From Streptococcus azizii (GTDB taxonomy: Bacteria > Bacillota > Bacilli > Lactobacillales > Streptococcaceae), in NCBI RefSeq assembly GCF_001984715.1, contig NZ_MSPR01000005.1, positions 1 to 64,000 of the forward strand: DNA of 64,000 bases. Direction: 5' to 3'. The notes beneath the pieces were generated by a model that was not told the origin of the DNA, made no database searches, and worked only from the letters and a program-made list of their open reading frames with translations. The translations under genes were made by a program, and so were the position numbers. Within the stretch, counting starts at the first letter, position 1. Every line of letters starts with the position of its first letter. Below are positions 35,300 to 44,907 of this stretch, piece after piece.

Positions 35300-36430
35300 T
35301 AGACTAATAGTCAATAAAAACCTCCACTGGAGTTTTTACGGGCTTTGTATCTTGTGGAATTGAACACGCCCTAAACTCTGTGCGAAAAAGATAAATACTC
35401 CTAGCTTCAAAGGTATGGTATACCTTTGAAGGCGAGAAATAGGAGTTTGCTTTGGCAAGTTCTCAACTACCTTTAAGGAATAAGCTGAAAACCTCCACTG
35501 GAGCTTTTCACTCGTCGTATTTCCTATTTTCGCTTTGAGTTCTTAACGGGCTTTGTATCTTGTGGAATTGAGTTCGGACTAAAAATGTGAGAAAAAAGAT
35601 AGCAATAGTCAGGGAAGTGACTATTGCTACCCGAGCCTAAAAATTAGACAGCGAGGTTAGCGGTTGTTGGAGTCATCTGCCCCAATTCCCTATTTTTCTT
35701 TACATTTTCTTAACGTCCTCACATCTTATGGAATTGAGTTCAGCCTAAAACCTCGGAAAAAAGATAGGCAGCTGTTTCAGCTTTAGTTGATTACAGCTGA
35801 GAATCCCTTTGGGGATAGAAATAGTCAGGGAAGTGACTATTTCTACCTGAGCCTAAAAACGAAAGAGCGAAGTTAATTAGGTGTTCAAACGTTTTTCGTC
35901 AGATTTCCTATTTCCTAGCTCAGGCTTCTGTGGTCACTTTCTTGTTTCTAGGTGACCGTTGAAACAGTTCCCCGAACTGTTTCAATCCTATGTTCACTTT
36001 GAGTTTTTTAACGGCTTCACATCTTAATTGAACTCGGGCTAAAAGCTCGGAAAAAAGATAGGCAGCTGTTTCAGCTTTAGTTGATTACAGCTGAGAATCC
36101 CTTTGGGGATAGAAATAGTCAGGGAAGTGACTATTTCTACCTGAGCCTAAAAACGAAAGAGCGAAGTTAATTAGGTGTTCAAACGTTTTTCGTCAGATTT
36201 CCTATTTCCTAGCTCAGGCTTCTGTGGTCACTTTCTTGTTTCTAGGTGACCGTTGAAACAGTTCCCCGAACTGTTTCAATCCTATTTTCACTTTGAGTTT
36301 TTTAACGGCTTCACATCTTAATTGAACTCGGGCTAAAAGCTCGGAAAAAAGATAGGCTTTCTTGTGTTCTTCGAACACTGCGGCAGCCTCCTATTTTTCA
36401 GTCGCTTTTTATACGCCCTTTGTATCTTAT
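35300..36430. repeat. Repeat mosaic downstream of asp4, with a 294-bp tandem duplication
   Basis: Units of the window-wide family (ACGGGCTTTGTATCTTGTGG, GAACACGCCCTAAACTC, CGAAAAAGATAAATACTCC) are followed by two almost identical 294-bp copies starting near 35757 and 36051, each with AAATAGTCAGGGAAGTGACT and the GGTCAC/GTGACC segment. A partial third copy is at about 36753-36960. I looked for asp5 here and found no open frame for it. Confidence 0.8.
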
Positions 36431-36433
36431 TTC

Positions 36434-36601
36434 TCACAATAGGTAGCGAAGGAGAGGGAATAAGACAGAAAGGGTCACTAGGACAACTACGATTAAATAA
36501 AATATGGACTGTTTGCTCTTTTCTTCGTCCCCTTTTTGATAACGGGCCTCACTGATTCGCTCTTCAATATCACTTTCTAATAATTCATTTTTTTTCGGCA
36601 T
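36434..36601 (-). CDS. asp4: Accessory Sec small membrane protein Asp4 (SecE-like)
   Basis: A 55-residue protein beginning MPKKNELLESDIEERISEAR, with a charged cytoplasmic N-terminus and one C-terminal membrane helix (IFYLIVVVLVTLSVLFPLL) ending RYLL. GGAGG lies six bases before the ATG. Size, topology and position after gtfB match Asp4 of S. gordonii, a SecE-like partner of the SecY2 channel needed for export of the glycosylated adhesin. Here 0.95 kb of repeats separate it from gtfB, where the usual arrangement is tight. No Asp5 (SecG-like) gene is visible in the window. Confidence 0.82.
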   Translation of the reverse strand: MPKKNELLESDIEERISEARYQKGDEEKSKQSIFYLIVVVLVTLSVLFPLLRYLL

Positions 36602-36639
36602 CTAAAACCTCCTTTTCTTTCTTATTCTCAATGAAAATC

Positions 36640-37555
36640 AAGGGGCTACTCTTCAAACTCGCTCAAGCCTTGCCCTACTTCACGATATGGTCTTGCAGAC
36701 GAAAGTAAGCTCCTTTGGAGTTTCATCCTTTATTTTTGAACCTCCGTCTCAAGAAACCCTTTGGGGATAGAAATAGTCAGGGAAGTGACTATTTCTACCT
36801 GAGCCTAAAAACGAAAGAGCGAAGTTAATTAGGTGTTCAAACGTTTTTCGTCAGATTTCCTATTTCCTAGCTCAGACTTCTGTGGTCACTTTCTTATTTC
36901 TAGGTGACCGTTGAAACAGTTCCCCGAACTGTTTCAATCCTATTTTCACTTAGACCTTTTAACGTCCTCACATCTTAATTGAACACTGCGGCAACCTCCT
37001 ATTTTCAGTCGCTTTTTATACGCCCTTTGTATCTTGGAATTGAACACGCCCTAAACTCTGTGCGAAAAAGACAAATCTTCCTAGAGTTTAATAACTCTTC
37101 GTCAGATTTTCTATTTTCGCTTTGAGTTTTTCACGGGCTTTGTATCTTGGAATTGAACTCGGGCTACAACTCACTGACAATAAAACTAATCCAGTGGAGT
37201 GAAACAGTTCGGGGAACTGTTTCAGCTGGTCACCCAAAAATCAGAAAGTGACCATAGAAGTCCGAGCCAAAAAATCGGAAAGCGAGGATAAATACTCCTA
37301 GCTTCAAAGGTATGGTATACCTTTGAAGGCGTGGAATAGGAGTTTGCCTTAGCAAACTCTCAGCTACCTTTAAGAAATGGGCTGAAAACCTCCACTGGAG
37401 CTTTTCACTCATCGTATTTCCTATTTTGTCTAGGAGTTGCTTCAACAGTCTAGGAATAGACTGTTGAAGGCTGGAAATAAAACGAGTGAAACTCGTGTCA
37501 AACAGTCTAGGAATAGACTGTTGAAGGTGGGAAATAAAACGAGTGAAACTCGTGT
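36640..37555. repeat. Repeat mosaic between gtfB and asp4
   Basis: The left end has a BOX-like stretch (CTCAATGAAAATCAAGG, then GCCTTGCCCTACTTCACG). The rest holds the AAATAGTCAGGGAAGTGACT block, the GGTCAC/GTGACC module and a 57-bp tandem pair near 37442-37555 containing CAACAGTCTAGGAATAGACT. The right end, ACGCCCTCGTATCTT, encodes the last residues of GtfB. Confidence 0.8.
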
Positions 37556-38878
37556 CTAACGCCCTCGTATCTTGATGAGTCCTTGATAGCCTTCCACTGA
37601 TTCTTGACCGCTCTCCTTACGTTGCTGCTTGACGACCTCTCTTATATCCGATTGGGACCGAAGCCAGGCAGCTAATCTTTCTGGTTCTTCTGGGGAGAAG
37701 ATGGCCTCTGATAGCACAAAGTTAGGGTTATGAAGAGTATTGTCAAAGGCTGCAATCAACAGATTATACTCAAAGGCCTGTCTCACTGCGGATAAAATTT
37801 CATTGCCGTGATTGATGTCAAAGTAGAGATCACATCTTTGTAAGAGTTGTTCTACCTGCTGCGGGGCTACATTGGGATAGAGGGTCACATGTGGTAAATC
37901 CCCGTAGGCTGTCAAGGTCGGAGACATTTCGGTCAACGCTGCGATGTGAAATTGAAAATCTTCTAGTTGGGACACCAGTGTCGCTAATCCCTCTAACTGA
38001 TCAGAATTGGTCAGAATAAGAATCTCTTTCCCATTACCATTCTCCGAGCATTGCGGATAAATATATCCTAGATAACTAATAGTTTGTTGCTCTTCTGGCG
38101 AAAGCAGTTGGAGTAGTTTCTCATAGCTTTCTTTATCTTGTACCACAATCTTTTTGGTTCGTTTCGCAGCACCTGATAGAATCAACTGCATATTGCCAGG
38201 GACCTGGTCGCCAATTTTTTCTTGCCAAAACAAGACATCTTCTCCTTCTTCCTCCAAATAGTAGGAAACGACAAAAGGAGTGGAGAGGGAATTATACCAG
38301 ATGGCGGAAGTGTCTAAACCTGCTTCCTTAAAGTAAAAGCGGAGAAAGCCTGACTTGCCATCAAAAGTATAGGTCTTTCCTTTCCAATAGAGGAAGATGA
38401 AGCCAGTCTGGAGATGCTCTACAATCACTTCTTGTCCAGATTGTCGGTAATACTTTTTATAGATGACCTGGCCTTCTTCATTCAGGTAACTCTTTGCATA
38501 CAGCCATCCGAATTGATTATAGTGATCGGTGCGATAGACCTTTTGGTTGGTGGTGAGCCAGTCGACATCCTTCACTAGGCGTAGATGTTTTGGTTCGTGA
38601 TAGTAGATCGTCGCCTTCTTTTCATTGAAGTTCCAGATTTCCCCCTGCACATTATTTCCTGTAATTTGCCAGAAATCTGGTACGACAACCTGGTTGAAAT
38701 AACGAGGAGGGGTATCTCCTTCTTCCATTCCACAGAAGTAAGAATAAGGAGAGGTAATCCCTGCTGGTAGACAGCCGTCATCATGTACGACCACCCCTAG
38801 ACCTGTAAAGCCTGCTGTCCTGAGAGAATAATATAAATCCCGTGTTGTTGGACTAAGCCAATCAAATAATGCTAGCAT
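37556..38878 (-). CDS. gtfB: GtfB, chaperone-like subunit of the adhesin O-GlcNAc transferase
   Basis: A 440-residue protein of the accessory Sec GtfB family (MLALFDWLSPTTRDLYYSLR, YYHEPKHLRLVKDVDWLT, the usual N-terminal region). In S. gordonii and S. parasanguinis it binds the unfolded serine-rich adhesin and GtfA and stimulates addition of GlcNAc to Ser/Thr. The ATG at 38876-38878, seven bases after GGAG, overlaps the gtfA end by 17 bp. The last residues (KIRGR and stop) are encoded by an intergenic repeat, so the native 3' end may have been trimmed slightly. Confidence 0.92.
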   Translation of the reverse strand: MLALFDWLSPTTRDLYYSLRTAGFTGLGVVVHDDGCLPAGITSPYSYFCGMEEGDTPPRYFNQVVVPDFWQITGNNVQGEIWNFNEKKATIYYHEPKHLRLVKDVDWLTTNQKVYRTDHYNQFGWLYAKSYLNEEGQVIYKKYYRQSGQEVIVEHLQTGFIFLYWKGKTYTFDGKSGFLRFYFKEAGLDTSAIWYNSLSTPFVVSYYLEEEGEDVLFWQEKIGDQVPGNMQLILSGAAKRTKKIVVQDKESYEKLLQLLSPEEQQTISYLGYIYPQCSENGNGKEILILTNSDQLEGLATLVSQLEDFQFHIAALTEMSPTLTAYGDLPHVTLYPNVAPQQVEQLLQRCDLYFDINHGNEILSAVRQAFEYNLLIAAFDNTLHNPNFVLSEAIFSPEEPERLAAWLRSQSDIREVVKQQRKESGQESVEGYQGLIKIRGR

Positions 38879-40379
38879 CACTCATCTCCTTTACAAACTG
38901 TTGCCACATCGCTTCCAAGCGCTGGTGCAAGAATCGATCCGCCACTTGGTAAGAGGTAGCCTGGGCCTGCTCTTGATCCATTTCACTGTAGTAGCGGCAA
39001 ATCTTCTCTGCAAATGCCAGTGCCATTTTCTGACCATCATCTGGATCTTGACGTTGAATGAGGTAGCCATTTTTACCGTCCTCCACAAAGGTTTGGTTCC
39101 CATAAGGGACATCCAGTCCGATCAGGGGCAGACCAGAACCTACCGCCTCCATTAGGGTGAGGCCAAATCCCTCGCTCGTCGAAGCAGTCAGATATAGCTC
39201 ATAGTTCTGATAGATGTCAGACAGATGTTGATGTCCTTTAAGCTGGATATAATCTGCTGCTTGATGGCTTTCGATCAGCTGCATGAGCTTGTGGCGCTCA
39301 CCGCCCTCACCGTAAATATCAAAGGTTAGATTTGGCAAGGTTTTACGGGCTAAAATCACTGCCTGAACCAGCCAATCAATATGTTTTTCACTCGCCAGGC
39401 GTGAGCCTGTGATTAGGCCATAGGGCTTTCTCGCTGTTTCTGGTTGACGCAGGGTCTCAAGGCTTCCCACTGGAAGGACATAGATCTTTGGTCTATGGGC
39501 TGTATAGCGTTGAAACTGCTCCTCCAAGACTTCTTTTTGCTTCTGCGTCGATGTAATAAAGGCATCGATTTTATTAGCATTGGTGAATTGGTATTCATAG
39601 TAGTTGTTCCAAAGGATATTGTCCTCATTGGTTCCCTTAACGCTGAAATGTTCTGCATGAATGACCACAGCTAATTTTGCCGCCCCACGATATTGTATGA
39701 TTGCTTGACCAATGCCTGTAGAGCGATCAAGAAGTATAATGTCTTGTGAGGTCAACTGCAATGTTTCTAACATGTAAGCAATCAGTTCTTCTTTCGACTG
39801 GCAGATACGGTCTTTAAAGCAGAATATGCTGGACTTGCCTTGCTGAATTTCCTCGTAGGCCACGCTACCATCTTCATTGAAAAAACTACGTTGGTAGAGT
39901 TGAGGGCTATCCCCTTTTGGCGTATAGTATTCGCTGAATATCTTGGTGTAGCTATAGTAGTCCTTGCGCAGTAATTTTCCTTTAGAAACGTACTCCACCC
40001 GTTGCACATACTGGCTCTCTTCACCACAGACCGCTGCATTGATATAGAGATCTTGACCTTCGACATGATAGCGAACTAATTGATTGCCTGTCTCGATCTG
40101 TTTAATTGGCCAGCTAAAACTTTCCTCTAGCTGTTGGCGGGTATAGGTCGTTGGCGCTACCTTGACATCGGTAAAATAGCTATAGAGCCAAATAATCTCC
40201 TCATCTTGAAAACCGATATTCCTAGTAAAATGCTGGAGGTTTTCAGTTTGGAACATATCTGTAAAAATAAACTTAGCTGGGATTCCCAACTCTCTAAAAA
40301 CCTTAGCGCGGTAAGCCTGAGCATACTCTACACCACTACTTGCCCAGCCAATTCCCAAATTGATATTATAAATTGTCAT
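38862..40379 (-). CDS. gtfA: GtfA, catalytic O-GlcNAc transferase for the serine-rich adhesin
   Basis: A 505-residue GT4 enzyme starting MTIYNINLGIGWASSGVEYAQAYR, with the extra beta-sheet meander domain typical of accessory Sec GtfA in the first third. The donor half has PYGLITGSRLASEKHIDWLV, IYGEGGERHKL and the E-x7-E motif EGFGLTLME. It transfers the first GlcNAc to Ser/Thr of the adhesin in the cytoplasm, with GtfB. I start at ATG 40377-40379, preceded by GAGAGAAACT, rather than six codons upstream. It lies 10 bp after secA2. Confidence 0.95.
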   Translation of the reverse strand: MTIYNINLGIGWASSGVEYAQAYRAKVFRELGIPAKFIFTDMFQTENLQHFTRNIGFQDEEIIWLYSYFTDVKVAPTTYTRQQLEESFSWPIKQIETGNQLVRYHVEGQDLYINAAVCGEESQYVQRVEYVSKGKLLRKDYYSYTKIFSEYYTPKGDSPQLYQRSFFNEDGSVAYEEIQQGKSSIFCFKDRICQSKEELIAYMLETLQLTSQDIILLDRSTGIGQAIIQYRGAAKLAVVIHAEHFSVKGTNEDNILWNNYYEYQFTNANKIDAFITSTQKQKEVLEEQFQRYTAHRPKIYVLPVGSLETLRQPETARKPYGLITGSRLASEKHIDWLVQAVILARKTLPNLTFDIYGEGGERHKLMQLIESHQAADYIQLKGHQHLSDIYQNYELYLTASTSEGFGLTLMEAVGSGLPLIGLDVPYGNQTFVEDGKNGYLIQRQDPDDGQKMALAFAEKICRYYSEMDQEQAQATSYQVADRFLHQRLEAMWQQFVKEMSDASII

Positions 40380-40389
40380 AGTTTCTCTC

Positions 40390-42774
40390 TTATACAAAAT
40401 AGATTGAATATCCGTCTTTGCTATTTCCCTCGATGCTGCTCAGCATGACATTCCTGACAATCAGATGTCTCACTTCCTTGCTCATTTGTTCGTAGGACAG
40501 GAGGGATTCCCGGTAATATTCTGTAATGGAATCACGCTGACCAATCTGGCGCATGACGACAAAGCTCTTTAATTGTTGTAAATTGTCAACCTGTTCGATC
40601 CAACAAGTGTCAATCGCACGTAAGACCGATAGGCGGAAAAATTCAGAAAGCTGGTCGTCTGTTTGCAAGACTTCTTGCTTCTTCTGCAATTCTTCCTGAT
40701 ATAAGCCCCATAAGTAGGACCTGACCGTATCTGGTTGCGGCCCTTCTTCACCTGAAAAGTGCCGTGGATGATAGCTATAATTTTCCAAGACATAGCGGTG
40801 CAGTGCTTCCAAGGTTAGGTCTGGATGTTGGGTTAGGTAATCTTCAATCGCATCTTCAAAGATACCTTCGATCTGAGTGCCTAGCAACTTATTTTCTGCA
40901 ATCAATTCATCCCGCAGGGCATAAATTTTATTGCGCTGCACACGTAAGCTCTCATCAAAGCGTACGGTCGATTCACGCGCAGACATGGCATTGTCCTCAC
41001 TCTTGCTCTGGGCAAAGCGGATGACCCGCTGGTACCTACGTCCCTGCAGAGGTTGACCATAGTTGGAACGATCGCTGTGATTCTGCTTGTCAAAATAAGC
41101 ATTGATCCGCTTGCCACCATGCTGGATGATCAGTTCATCCTCCAAGGAGACAAAAAACTGACTGAGGCCAGGATCCCCTTGGCGACCGGCTCGACCTCTC
41201 AACTGCCAGTCAATCCGGCTATTGGGCATGCGCTCTGTTCCAACAACTGCCAGCCCTCCCAGTTCTGCCACTCCTTCGCCCAGCTTAATATCTGTTCCAC
41301 GACCAGCTAGGGAAGTCGCTACCGTCACCGTTCCTTTACGACCTGCCTCTTTGATGATGAGGGCTTCCTTGGCCGTATTTTTTGCGGTCAAGACACTGTG
41401 GGGAATCCCCTCTTGTAGGAGCATCCGCGAGTAGATTTCTGCAATGTCTACTGTTCCTGACACCAGCAGGACAGGCTGCCCTTTCTGGTGCAATTCCTTC
41501 ACGTAAGCCAGAGTGGCGTGAAGTTTTTCTGGCAGGGTGACATAGACCTTATCGGGATAATCTATTCGCTGGATCGGAGTGTTGGTCGGAATAACGACAA
41601 CGGAAATGCGGTAGGTCGAGATGAACTCATCTTCTGCTAGTTTTCCAGTTCCAGTCATTCCAGCCAGTTTTGGAAACATATTAAATAGGCTTTGATAGGT
41701 GACAGAAGCCATCGAGCGGGAGTCTTTGGTCTTTTTCACTCCTTCTTTGGTCTCAATCGCTTGGTGGATTCCCGACTGTAGGCGGGTTCCTTCCAAAATG
41801 CGGCCAGTACGGTTGTCCAGTAGCTTCACTTCATCGTCCATCACGACATAGTCCACGTCTTTTTGATAGAGGTGCTGGGCTCGAAGCGCCAGATTGATAT
41901 GCCGATTCAGCTCAAAGGACCGCTCTTCGTAGAGGTCTGCAATGTCAAAGAACTCTTCTGCGTAGCGATTTCCCTTTTCCGTGAGATACACCACTTTTTC
42001 TTCCCGATTGACATAGTACTCTTCATCTTCTTGAAGGGTTAGGACAAATTGCTTGGAAACATCGTATAAATTCGATGGTACACGTGGTGAACCGGAAATA
42101 ATCAGGGGAGTCTGTGCGTTATCGAGCAGTACTGCGTCTGCCTCGTCGACAATGGCATAATGAAAGGGTCTTAAAAATTTATCTTTTTTATCCGCTGCTA
42201 GATTCTCAGCCAAATAGTCAAAACCAAGGGTGGTACTTGTCGTATAGGTAATGTCAGCAGCATAGACGGCACGCTTGGCTTCGACATCGACCTCTTCGTC
42301 CTGGTCAAAGACGCCTGAGCCAACCGTCAGCCCCATAAACCGATAGACCTGACCCATTTCCTCCACGTCGCGACGAGCTAGGTATTCATTTGTCGTCACT
42401 AGGATGGCTCCTTTTCCCAGCAGGGCATTGAGATAGAGGGGCAGGGTCGCGGTCAGCGTCTTTCCTTCCCCTGTTTTCATCTCGGCAATATAGCCTTGAT
42501 GGAGGGCCAGTCCCCCCAATACTTGCACATCAAAGGGGAACATGCCTAACACTCGCTTATCGGCTTCCCGCATGGCTGCAAAAGCCTCTACAGTCAAGCT
42601 ATCTAGGCTTTCTCCATTCTGTAGTCGCTGGCGAAACTCCTGGGTCTTTGCAGCCAAGTCCTCGTCTGATAACTGACTCATGCTCGGGGCAAGGGCATTG
42701 ATTTTATGTAGAATGCGTCTTAATTCTCGCAATTTCATCCGATTAAGGAATGAATTTTTTTCTCTAATTGACAC
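40390..42774 (-). CDS. secA2: Accessory Sec translocase ATPase SecA2
   Basis: A 794-residue SecA-type motor: Walker A MKTGEGKTLTA (99-109), DEAD-like VDEAD (209-213), SMASVTYQSLFNMFPKLAGMTGTG, and ATSLAGRGTDIKLGEG near 490. It ends without the zinc-binding tail of housekeeping SecA, as SecA2 proteins usually do. It drives export of the glycosylated serine-rich adhesin through SecY2 with Asp1-5. It starts at GTG, with GAGGAAATAAAC before it, 14 bp after asp3. Confidence 0.96.
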   Translation of the reverse strand: MSIREKNSFLNRMKLRELRRILHKINALAPSMSQLSDEDLAAKTQEFRQRLQNGESLDSLTVEAFAAMREADKRVLGMFPFDVQVLGGLALHQGYIAEMKTGEGKTLTATLPLYLNALLGKGAILVTTNEYLARRDVEEMGQVYRFMGLTVGSGVFDQDEEVDVEAKRAVYAADITYTTSTTLGFDYLAENLAADKKDKFLRPFHYAIVDEADAVLLDNAQTPLIISGSPRVPSNLYDVSKQFVLTLQEDEEYYVNREEKVVYLTEKGNRYAEEFFDIADLYEERSFELNRHINLALRAQHLYQKDVDYVVMDDEVKLLDNRTGRILEGTRLQSGIHQAIETKEGVKKTKDSRSMASVTYQSLFNMFPKLAGMTGTGKLAEDEFISTYRISVVVIPTNTPIQRIDYPDKVYVTLPEKLHATLAYVKELHQKGQPVLLVSGTVDIAEIYSRMLLQEGIPHSVLTAKNTAKEALIIKEAGRKGTVTVATSLAGRGTDIKLGEGVAELGGLAVVGTERMPNSRIDWQLRGRAGRQGDPGLSQFFVSLEDELIIQHGGKRINAYFDKQNHSDRSNYGQPLQGRRYQRVIRFAQSKSEDNAMSARESTVRFDESLRVQRNKIYALRDELIAENKLLGTQIEGIFEDAIEDYLTQHPDLTLEALHRYVLENYSYHPRHFSGEEGPQPDTVRSYLWGLYQEELQKKQEVLQTDDQLSEFFRLSVLRAIDTCWIEQVDNLQQLKSFVVMRQIGQRDSITEYYRESLLSYEQMSKEVRHLIVRNVMLSSIEGNSKDGYSIYFV

Positions 42775-42787
42775 GTTTATTTCCTCA

Positions 42788-43327
42788 TTATAGCAGTTGA
42801 ATCAAGGGGGTTACAAATTGAAGTTCCTCGGGCAGTTGCTTTTCCGTATACTTCTTCTGTAAAGGAGCTAGCTCCTTTCTCTCCACAGCCTGCTTTTCTT
42901 CATATAAGCGCATTTCCTTAAAACGAAGTTGCCGACAGCCAGCACTTAAAATCGAAATCGTATAGGAAAAGGTATCAGGCGGACAGGTAAAGCTCTCCAT
43001 GTCCTGTCTCAGGACTTCAAATGCAATCTTTTCATTCTGCCGATTGAAAAAATCAATCTGGACAAACACCCGATTTGCTGGCTCCGTCGTCATCTCGCGT
43101 TCCAGAAAGTAGACGTGATTAGGGACTAAGAGAGGAAGATCGGGACTACGCCTGTTTCCTTGATAATTCGTCTTAGATAGGAACTGAACAATGGGTTTTC
43201 CCGAAGCTAGGCGAGGATTTTTAAAGAGGACAGCATCACTCGAAAAATCGAGCGAAGATCCGTACAAATAGGCCGCACCACTGTATACTTCTTGCCACCG
43301 AATGACAGCTAGTAAGCTCTTTGTCAT
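42788..43327 (-). CDS. asp3: Accessory Sec protein Asp3
   Basis: A 179-residue beta-rich protein (MTKSLLAVIRWQEVYSGAAY, SSDAVLFKNPRLASGK) of the Asp3 family. It forms a complex with Asp1 and Asp2 that binds the unfolded adhesin and SecA2. Its sequence suggests a carbohydrate-binding-module-like fold. The start overlaps the asp2 stop codon (ATGA), indicating coupling. Confidence 0.92.
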   Translation of the reverse strand: MTKSLLAVIRWQEVYSGAAYLYGSSLDFSSDAVLFKNPRLASGKPIVQFLSKTNYQGNRRSPDLPLLVPNHVYFLEREMTTEPANRVFVQIDFFNRQNEKIAFEVLRQDMESFTCPPDTFSYTISILSAGCRQLRFKEMRLYEEKQAVERKELAPLQKKYTEKQLPEELQFVTPLIQLL

Positions 43328-44901
43328 GAATACTTCCTTCCATATCCTTTTTCTAGTAGATTAACATATTGTCTCATAAACCACTTATTGATAGCACTAC
43401 TGTTGTCATTATGCCGACCTGCATACCCTTTCGTGTAGATATGAGCATGTTTTTCCGACAGGTGTTCAATCAAGCGGCGCGTCGCCTCTCCATCATAATC
43501 ATCGTGTTCCATATAGGCAATAGCAAAGTTAGTGTGGGGAAAATCCGACTGAGAGAACTTGTCCCAAAACTTCTGATTGAGCTGGTCCATATGTTCCTTT
43601 TGAACACCACCTGTAATATTTAACAAGATGTCAGCACTGGTTTCAAATTCATCCGGTCTCTTCAAGCGCATCCCTCCTGCTGTATCACCAACATTTGTAA
43701 ATGGTTTTCCAACAACCACCCCATAGGGATTGAAGTGAAAGGCATAGTAGAGGGCGCCAAAAGTCCCCATCGATAGGCCAGAGAGAATCAAATCGGAGGA
43801 AGAAAAGCCTAGATAGTCTAGCGATTCCTGAATCACCGTTTGGATCCCCTGCTCCAACTTCTCTGTCCCGCTGTAGAAACCGCCCCCTTCTAAACGCGGA
43901 TCTCCTATCAGCATAAAGGGAGCCTTGAGGGATTTCATAATCCCAAAGCCTTCAAAGCCCTCGGCTGACCGAAAACCAGAAAAATACACATTCATAGGAG
44001 GCTTCATATCACCAGGGTTGAAATAATAGATAAATTCCTGCCGCTTTTCGTCATGGTAGCGCTCGCCTCCTAGGACAAAGCGACCCAAGCCCATCCTAGA
44101 ATAGCGCCAGTGGAGGGGACCAAAACTGAGCTTTCCCTCCCCCTTAGCATAGACTGTAACAGCATAGAAGCCCGCCTCCTCAGAGGGTTCTAAAATATAG
44201 GGTTCCTCTAAGTCTTTTTCGCTCAGAACAAGAGGCTCCATCACATCATAGATGCTTCCCCGCCGTATGGGCGTTAGCTCTAAGCGGATCTGACTCTCCC
44301 CAGCTACCTTGATATACTCCAGCCACAGTTCCAAGGCAACTGGAAAGGTACTGAGATTGTAGCGAAAGGTGAACAGGGGTTCAAAATCCTCTCCAAAATG
44401 CCCTTCAAAGCTAGTAGAAACGTGTCCTTCGTGGGTCCTCTTTCCGGTAAAATTGGGGTTGACATCTATTTCAGGTAGTTTTAGCTTGGCACCATATTGA
44501 CTACCAAATAAAGTGAGGTGTAGATAGCGGACAATCTCCTCCTGACTGCCTGCTACTGGTAATTCACGTAGTACCTTTCTTCTGAAGATACCCTGCGGAT
44601 GCTCCCCCTTTAAGCTCAGACCTTCAAGATGATACAGGGCATAGGCTTCAATCGTATTCATCAAAGGATCCAAATCGGATTCCTTGACCTCATCGGTGAT
44701 AAAAATAGCATCGAAGTGAATACGAACCTTTGGCAGCTCCTCACCTTCTTCTACTTCTGGTAAAGCTGCTAAGGCGAGGTTTGTTTGTTCTTCTAAAAAG
44801 AGGGGAATCTCTTGTGGCTGACTAAAGAACCATTCTAAGTCCTCTGGAAACTGCTCCAGTTCTTCAGCCCAATCAGCTCGTCCAATTTGTAGAATCTTCA
44901 T
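43324..44901 (-). CDS. asp2: Accessory Sec protein Asp2, adhesin GlcNAc O-acetyltransferase
   Basis: A 525-residue protein with a beta-rich N-terminal half and an alpha/beta-hydrolase C-terminal half. The nucleophile elbow is GLSMG (Ser377) and the likely catalytic His is in YAGRHNDNSSAINKWF near the C-terminus. In S. gordonii Asp2 acetylates GlcNAc on the adhesin as well as being essential for export. It lies between asp1 (6 bp gap) and asp3 (4 bp overlap). Confidence 0.94.
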   Translation of the reverse strand: MKILQIGRADWAEELEQFPEDLEWFFSQPQEIPLFLEEQTNLALAALPEVEEGEELPKVRIHFDAIFITDEVKESDLDPLMNTIEAYALYHLEGLSLKGEHPQGIFRRKVLRELPVAGSQEEIVRYLHLTLFGSQYGAKLKLPEIDVNPNFTGKRTHEGHVSTSFEGHFGEDFEPLFTFRYNLSTFPVALELWLEYIKVAGESQIRLELTPIRRGSIYDVMEPLVLSEKDLEEPYILEPSEEAGFYAVTVYAKGEGKLSFGPLHWRYSRMGLGRFVLGGERYHDEKRQEFIYYFNPGDMKPPMNVYFSGFRSAEGFEGFGIMKSLKAPFMLIGDPRLEGGGFYSGTEKLEQGIQTVIQESLDYLGFSSSDLILSGLSMGTFGALYYAFHFNPYGVVVGKPFTNVGDTAGGMRLKRPDEFETSADILLNITGGVQKEHMDQLNQKFWDKFSQSDFPHTNFAIAYMEHDDYDGEATRRLIEHLSEKHAHIYTKGYAGRHNDNSSAINKWFMRQYVNLLEKGYGRKYS

Positions 44902-44907
44902 ATACGA

